Shown here: piece after piece, positions 24,299-26,972 of the stretch | Layout: each line of letters starts with the position of its first letter | Numbering within the stretch: the first letter of the stretch is position 1 | Origin: an uncultured Clostridia bacterium | GTDB taxonomy: Bacteria > Bacillota > Clostridia > UBA1381 | Assembly: GCA_959602045.1 (NCBI GenBank) | Contig: CAUGRT010000037.1 | Span: 1-26,972 of the forward strand | Length of the DNA stretch: 26,972 nucleotides | Reading direction: 5' to 3' | Notes under the pieces: model-generated | What the model saw: only the letters and a program-made list of their open reading frames with translations | Told to the model about the DNA's origin: nothing | Databases searched by the model: none | Translations under genes and position numbers: made by a program

Positions 24299-24972
24299 GC
24301 CTTTTTCAATGCCGCTTTCGCCGCATTCTGTTCCGCTTCCTTTTTGCTGTTTCCGATTCCGATTCCTATCTGCTTTTCACCCAGCATAGCACGAACCGTA
24401 AAGCGTTTCAGATGCGCTTCGCCCTCTTCTTTGATTAATTCATAAGAAATCTGTCCGGAATGTTGTTTCTGGATTTTCTCCTGGAGCTGCGTCTTATAAT
24501 CCATAGCGCGCCGCCCTCCCATTGCATCCTCAATATCGTGCTTCATTAAAGGAATCAGCCATTGCGTTGCCGTATGAATATCACTATCCAGATAAATCGC
24601 CGCCAAAACCGCCTCGAATGCGTCCGACACAATGGAGGGACGCTCTCTGCCGCCGGTAATTTCCTCACCTCTGCCCAGTTTGATCGCCTCATGCAGACCG
24701 ATTCTTCTCGCCACAACATCCAAAGACTGTTCACAGACCAAACTTGCGCGAATTTTACTGAGATCGCCCTCATTGACATTATGCATATGGCGAAACAGAT
24801 AATCGCTCATAATAATACTGAGCACCGAATCGCCCAAAAACTCCATACGCTCGTTACTTCTCAGATTATGCTCATTCGCATAGGAGCTGTGTGTCAATGC
24901 AATACTGAGCAGCGTTGAATCTTGAAAATGATACCCTATGCTTTTCTCAATTTTATCTTCTATCTTTGTCAT
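24295..24972 (-). CDS. rnc: Ribonuclease III
   Basis: 225 residues from the ATG at 24972. The RNase III signature ERMEFLGDSV (41-50) carries E44 and D48, with D117 and E120 in SDAFEAVLAA as the other metal ligands. A C-terminal double-stranded RNA-binding domain spans about 150-225 (DYKTQLQEKIQ, GNSKKEAEQNAAKAAL). It cleaves dsRNA in rRNA maturation and RNA decay. A longer frame from a TTG at 24999 exists, but that start would lie within the preceding hairpin and the ATG start fits the family's N terminus (KIEDKIEKSIGYHF). Ribosome binding site weak (AGG about 10 nt upstream). Confidence 0.94.
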   Translation of the reverse strand: MTKIEDKIEKSIGYHFQDSTLLSIALTHSSYANEHNLRSNERMEFLGDSVLSIIMSDYLFRHMHNVNEGDLSKIRASLVCEQSLDVVARRIGLHEAIKLGRGEEITGGRERPSIVSDAFEAVLAAIYLDSDIHTATQWLIPLMKHDIEDAMGGRRAMDYKTQLQEKIQKQHSGQISYELIKEEGEAHLKRFTVRAMLGEKQIGIGIGNSKKEAEQNAAKAALKKA

Positions 24973-24994
24973 TTTATCATACCTATATATACAG

Positions 24995-25025
24995 AACAAG
25001 AGGGTACGGTTTTACCGTCCCTCTG
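24995..25025 (-). terminator. Imperfect hairpin between fabF and rnc (possible attenuating terminator)
   Basis: On minus, an AGAGGGACGG/CCGTACCCTCT stem with a small bulge is followed by TTGTTCTGT, a broken T-tract. Partial termination would lower rnc-smc-ftsY relative to acpP-fabF. Confidence 0.5.
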
Positions 25026-25032
25026 TCATATC

Positions 25033-26268
25033 CTATTCGTACTTTTTAAATACTATCGTTGCATTGTGTCCACCAAATCCCAAAGAATTTGACATTGCAT
25101 ACCGAACCTCCTGCTCACGTCCTATGTTCGGAACAATATCCAAATCGCAGTCCGGGTCGGGATGCTCATAGTTAATGGTTGCCGGAATATATCCGTCCCG
25201 AATCGCCAAAGCGCAAACAATCGCTTCTGCGCCGCCTGCCGCACCCAACATGTGTCCGGTCATGGACTTTGTTGAGGATACCGCTACCTTATAAGCCGCG
25301 TCACCGAATACCGATTTAATCGCTTCGGTTTCAAAGTGATCGTTATATTTTGTCGAGGTTCCATGCGCATTGATATACGTCATATCGGACGGTTGAATCC
25401 CGGCGTCTTTGATTGCCAGTTCCATTGCCTTTGCACCGCCGGCTCCTCCCGGAATCGGACTGGTGATATGATAAGCGTCATCCGTTGCACCGTAGCCTAC
25501 CATCTCACAAATAATATTCGCACCTCTTGCCTTTGCATGCTCCAGTTCCTCCAGAACCACAAATGCCGCACCCTCGCTCAGAACAAAACCATCACGCTCC
25601 GCATCAAACGGACGGGACGCGTGTTTGGGATCATCATTTCGGGTGGACATTGCTTTCATGTTACAAAATCCTGCAAACGCCAACGGACTCACCGTAGCCT
25701 CCGCACCTCCGGCAATAATGACATCATTCGTGCCGTATTGGATATGCCGATACGCGTCACCGATTGCATTGGTACTGGATGCACAGGCGGTCACAATGTT
25801 TTCATTAATACCGCGCATACCATATTGAATCGCAATTTGTGCAGCCGCCATATTCCCGATCATCATCGGAATAAAGAACGGGCTGACACGTCCCGGTCCC
25901 TTTTCCAATAAGGTCTGATGCTGACTCTCCAAAGTCTGGATTCCGCCGATTCCCGTACCGGTGACAACACCGACACGCCACGAATCTTCCTTTTCCATAT
26001 CCAAACCGCTGTCCGTAACAGCCTCCATCGCCGCAATCATTGCATACTGCGTATATTTATCCATCTTACGGGCTTCTTTTTTCTCTATGAAGTCCGTCAC
26101 CTCAAGATTCTTAATTTCACCGGCAATCTGTGTTTTCAGATTCGATGCGTCAAAACTCTTTACGGTATCAATTCCACATTCGCCGTTTCGTATGGCTTGC
26201 CAAAATGATGGTGCATTATTTCCGATCGGCGTTACCGCTCCGATACCGGTTACTACAACTCGTCTCAT
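25033..26268 (-). CDS. fabF: Beta-ketoacyl-ACP synthase II
   Basis: 411 residues from the ATG at 26268 (MRRVVVTGIGAVTPIGNN). Thiolase fold with C162 (TACASSTNAIG), H302 (INAHGTSTKYND), K334 and H339 (SSTKSMTGHMLGAAGG), the Cys-His-His set of condensing enzymes. It elongates acyl-ACP in type II fatty acid synthesis in the cytoplasm. A longer frame to 26301 lacks family similarity in its first 11 residues; AAGGA lies 12 nt before the chosen start, which is rather far. It follows acpP, its substrate carrier. Confidence 0.95.
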   Translation of the reverse strand: MRRVVVTGIGAVTPIGNNAPSFWQAIRNGECGIDTVKSFDASNLKTQIAGEIKNLEVTDFIEKKEARKMDKYTQYAMIAAMEAVTDSGLDMEKEDSWRVGVVTGTGIGGIQTLESQHQTLLEKGPGRVSPFFIPMMIGNMAAAQIAIQYGMRGINENIVTACASSTNAIGDAYRHIQYGTNDVIIAGGAEATVSPLAFAGFCNMKAMSTRNDDPKHASRPFDAERDGFVLSEGAAFVVLEELEHAKARGANIICEMVGYGATDDAYHITSPIPGGAGGAKAMELAIKDAGIQPSDMTYINAHGTSTKYNDHFETEAIKSVFGDAAYKVAVSSTKSMTGHMLGAAGGAEAIVCALAIRDGYIPATINYEHPDPDCDLDIVPNIGREQEVRYAMSNSLGFGGHNATIVFKKYE

Positions 26269-26359
26269 TGATATAACCATTCCTTTCCGTGCCGAAGGCA
26301 CAAATCCTTCAATCTATATAAAAACCGTATCAATTACGGCTGATTAAAATTCCGAATCC

Positions 26360-26392
26360 CTGCCGCAGGAGGCTGTGACCGGCCTGCGGCAG
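26360..26392 (-). promoter_or_regulatory. GC-rich hairpin between acpP and fabF
   Basis: A perfect 10-bp stem CTGCCGCAGG/CCTGCGGCAG (26360-26369 with 26383-26392) lies 8 nt after the acpP stop. There is no T-tract on minus. It probably protects or processes the abundant acpP message, or attenuates read-through to fabF. Confidence 0.55.
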
Positions 26393-26400
26393 ATAATTGC

Positions 26401-26631
26401 TTATGCATTTTCCTTAATATAGTTTACCGCATCTCCTACTGTGCTGATCTTCTCTGCCTCCTCATCAGGGATTTCGATATCGAACTCAGTCTCAAGACCC
26501 ATAATCAGTTCTACAAGATCCAACGAATCAGCGCCGAGATCATCAACAAAAGAAGCGTCCATTGTTACCGCTGATTCATCAACGCCAAGCTGATCCACGA
26601 TAACGGCTTTTACCTTCTCAAATTCCTCCAT
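26401..26631 (-). CDS. acpP: Acyl carrier protein
   Basis: 76 residues from the ATG at 26631. S36 in DDLGADSLDLVELIM is the phosphopantetheine attachment site. The protein is small, acidic and four-helical (EEFEKVKAVIVDQLGVDE, ETEFDIEIPDEEAEKISTVG). It carries acyl chains in fatty acid and phospholipid synthesis. AAGGAGGTG lies 6 nt upstream, which rules out the 33 extra residues of the longer open frame. First gene in the window of the fab-rnc-smc-ftsY block, with a promoter about 80 bp upstream. Confidence 0.97.
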   Translation of the reverse strand: MEEFEKVKAVIVDQLGVDESAVTMDASFVDDLGADSLDLVELIMGLETEFDIEIPDEEAEKISTVGDAVNYIKENA

Positions 26632-26642
26632 CTTCCGCACCT

Positions 26643-26722
26643 CCTTTCGGTTATTCTCAGACAGATTACAATCCGTAACCATCCGATTGTCTTTATATAA
26701 AAACCTTTCGGTTATTATAGCA
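26643..26722 (-). promoter_or_regulatory. acpP promoter and leader with a 13-bp direct repeat
   Basis: On minus, an extended -10 TGCTATAAT lies at 26714-26722 with no good -35. AATAACCGAAAGG occurs twice (26704-26716 at the transcript start, 26643-26655 at the ribosome binding site), 61 bp apart. Between them ACAATC/GATTGT can form a small stem. The paired copies could be a regulator site or an RNA element. No FapR box is recognised. Confidence 0.5.
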
Positions 26723-26769
26723 TATTTCAATCCTGTGCATCTATGCCATAAACTGTTTTGCTTTTTTCC

Positions 26770-26972
26770 GACAAGATCCGCCGCTTATTTCCCTCGTTGC
26801 TTAATGTAGAAAAGAAGCAAGCAGATTGTTTCTATTTCGGGCGCCGACGTATGCTGATACTTCAAACCCGAAATTGGAGTAAAACGCGCCGCTTATTTTC
26901 CCTTGTTGCTTAATGTGGAAAAGAAGCAAGCAGATTGTTTCTATTTCGGGCGCCGACGTATGCTGATACTTC
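26770..26972. repeat. Family 2 structured tandem repeat, two units, running off the window
   Basis: GATACTTC at 26856 and 26965 (period 109). The units match those at 16823-17192 in order and orientation (GCCGCTTATT, AAAGAAGCAAGCAGATTG, GACGTATG.TGATACTTC) but the main stem is ATTTCGGG with CCCGAAAT, a different sequence with pairing kept. It lies upstream of acpP and continues past the window end. Confidence 0.82.

Noticed and set aside
24973..24999. Longer rnc from the TTG start
   Set aside because: The start would fall inside the preceding hairpin, and the ATG at 24972 fits the family N terminus.
26632..26730. Longer acpP with 33 extra residues
   Set aside because: AAGGAGGTG is placed for the inner ATG, and the extra residues match the promoter and leader, not an ACP.

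Overview
The window looks like chromosomal DNA of an anaerobic, moderately low-GC Firmicute of class Clostridia, probably an uncultured Lachnospirales or Oscillospirales relative. The evidence is the gene order acpP-fabF-rnc-radical SAM-smc-ftsY, the pair rimO-pgsA, a FeoA-FeoA-FeoB-FeoB-associated iron operon, strong purine-rich ribosome binding sites, and TTG/GTG starts. I saw no rRNA, tRNA, CRISPR array, transposase or phage gene.

Layout. 1-1956: a fragment of a GH28-type beta-helix glycosidase (minus strand) abuts head to head with an AraC regulator (plus strand) that lacks its sensor half; both genes have lost their N termini at one junction near 540-567. 2015-6370: a tightly packed minus-strand operon (enolase-superfamily dehydratase, UlaG-like metallo-hydrolase, SDR dehydrogenase, alpha/beta hydrolase, RraA-like protein). 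It is divergent from a cupin-AraC regulator at 6554-7405, and the shared promoter region holds a clear pair of operator-like repeats 21 bp apart. I read this as a non-phosphorylative acid-sugar (uronate/aldonate) catabolic module. 7444-10714: ferrous iron uptake operon, with three DtxR/IdeR-like inverted repeats over its promoter. 11083-12060: an orphan ATP-grasp ligase. 12080-12697: a solitary hisIE. 13214-16777: tandem-HD protein, recX, rimO, pgsA. 17198-18406: threonine ammonia-lyase. 18787-26631: the housekeeping block acpP, fabF, rnc, radical SAM, smc, ftsY, all minus strand and apparently read from one acpP-proximal promoter.

The main structure not explained by genes is two families of intergenic structured repeats. 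Family 1 is a long hairpin with a nearly invariant loop and arms that differ between copies but stay complementary within a copy (three copies in a 169-bp tandem at 12753-13205, one inverted single copy at 18617-18719). Family 2 is a 108-109-bp tandem unit of about three short stems (16823-17192, and 26770 to the window end) whose main stem changes sequence between copies with pairing kept. I do not recognise either family. With the acid-sugar operon and the tandem-HD protein they are the best candidates for something undescribed. Functions are from reading motifs by eye; no database search was possible.
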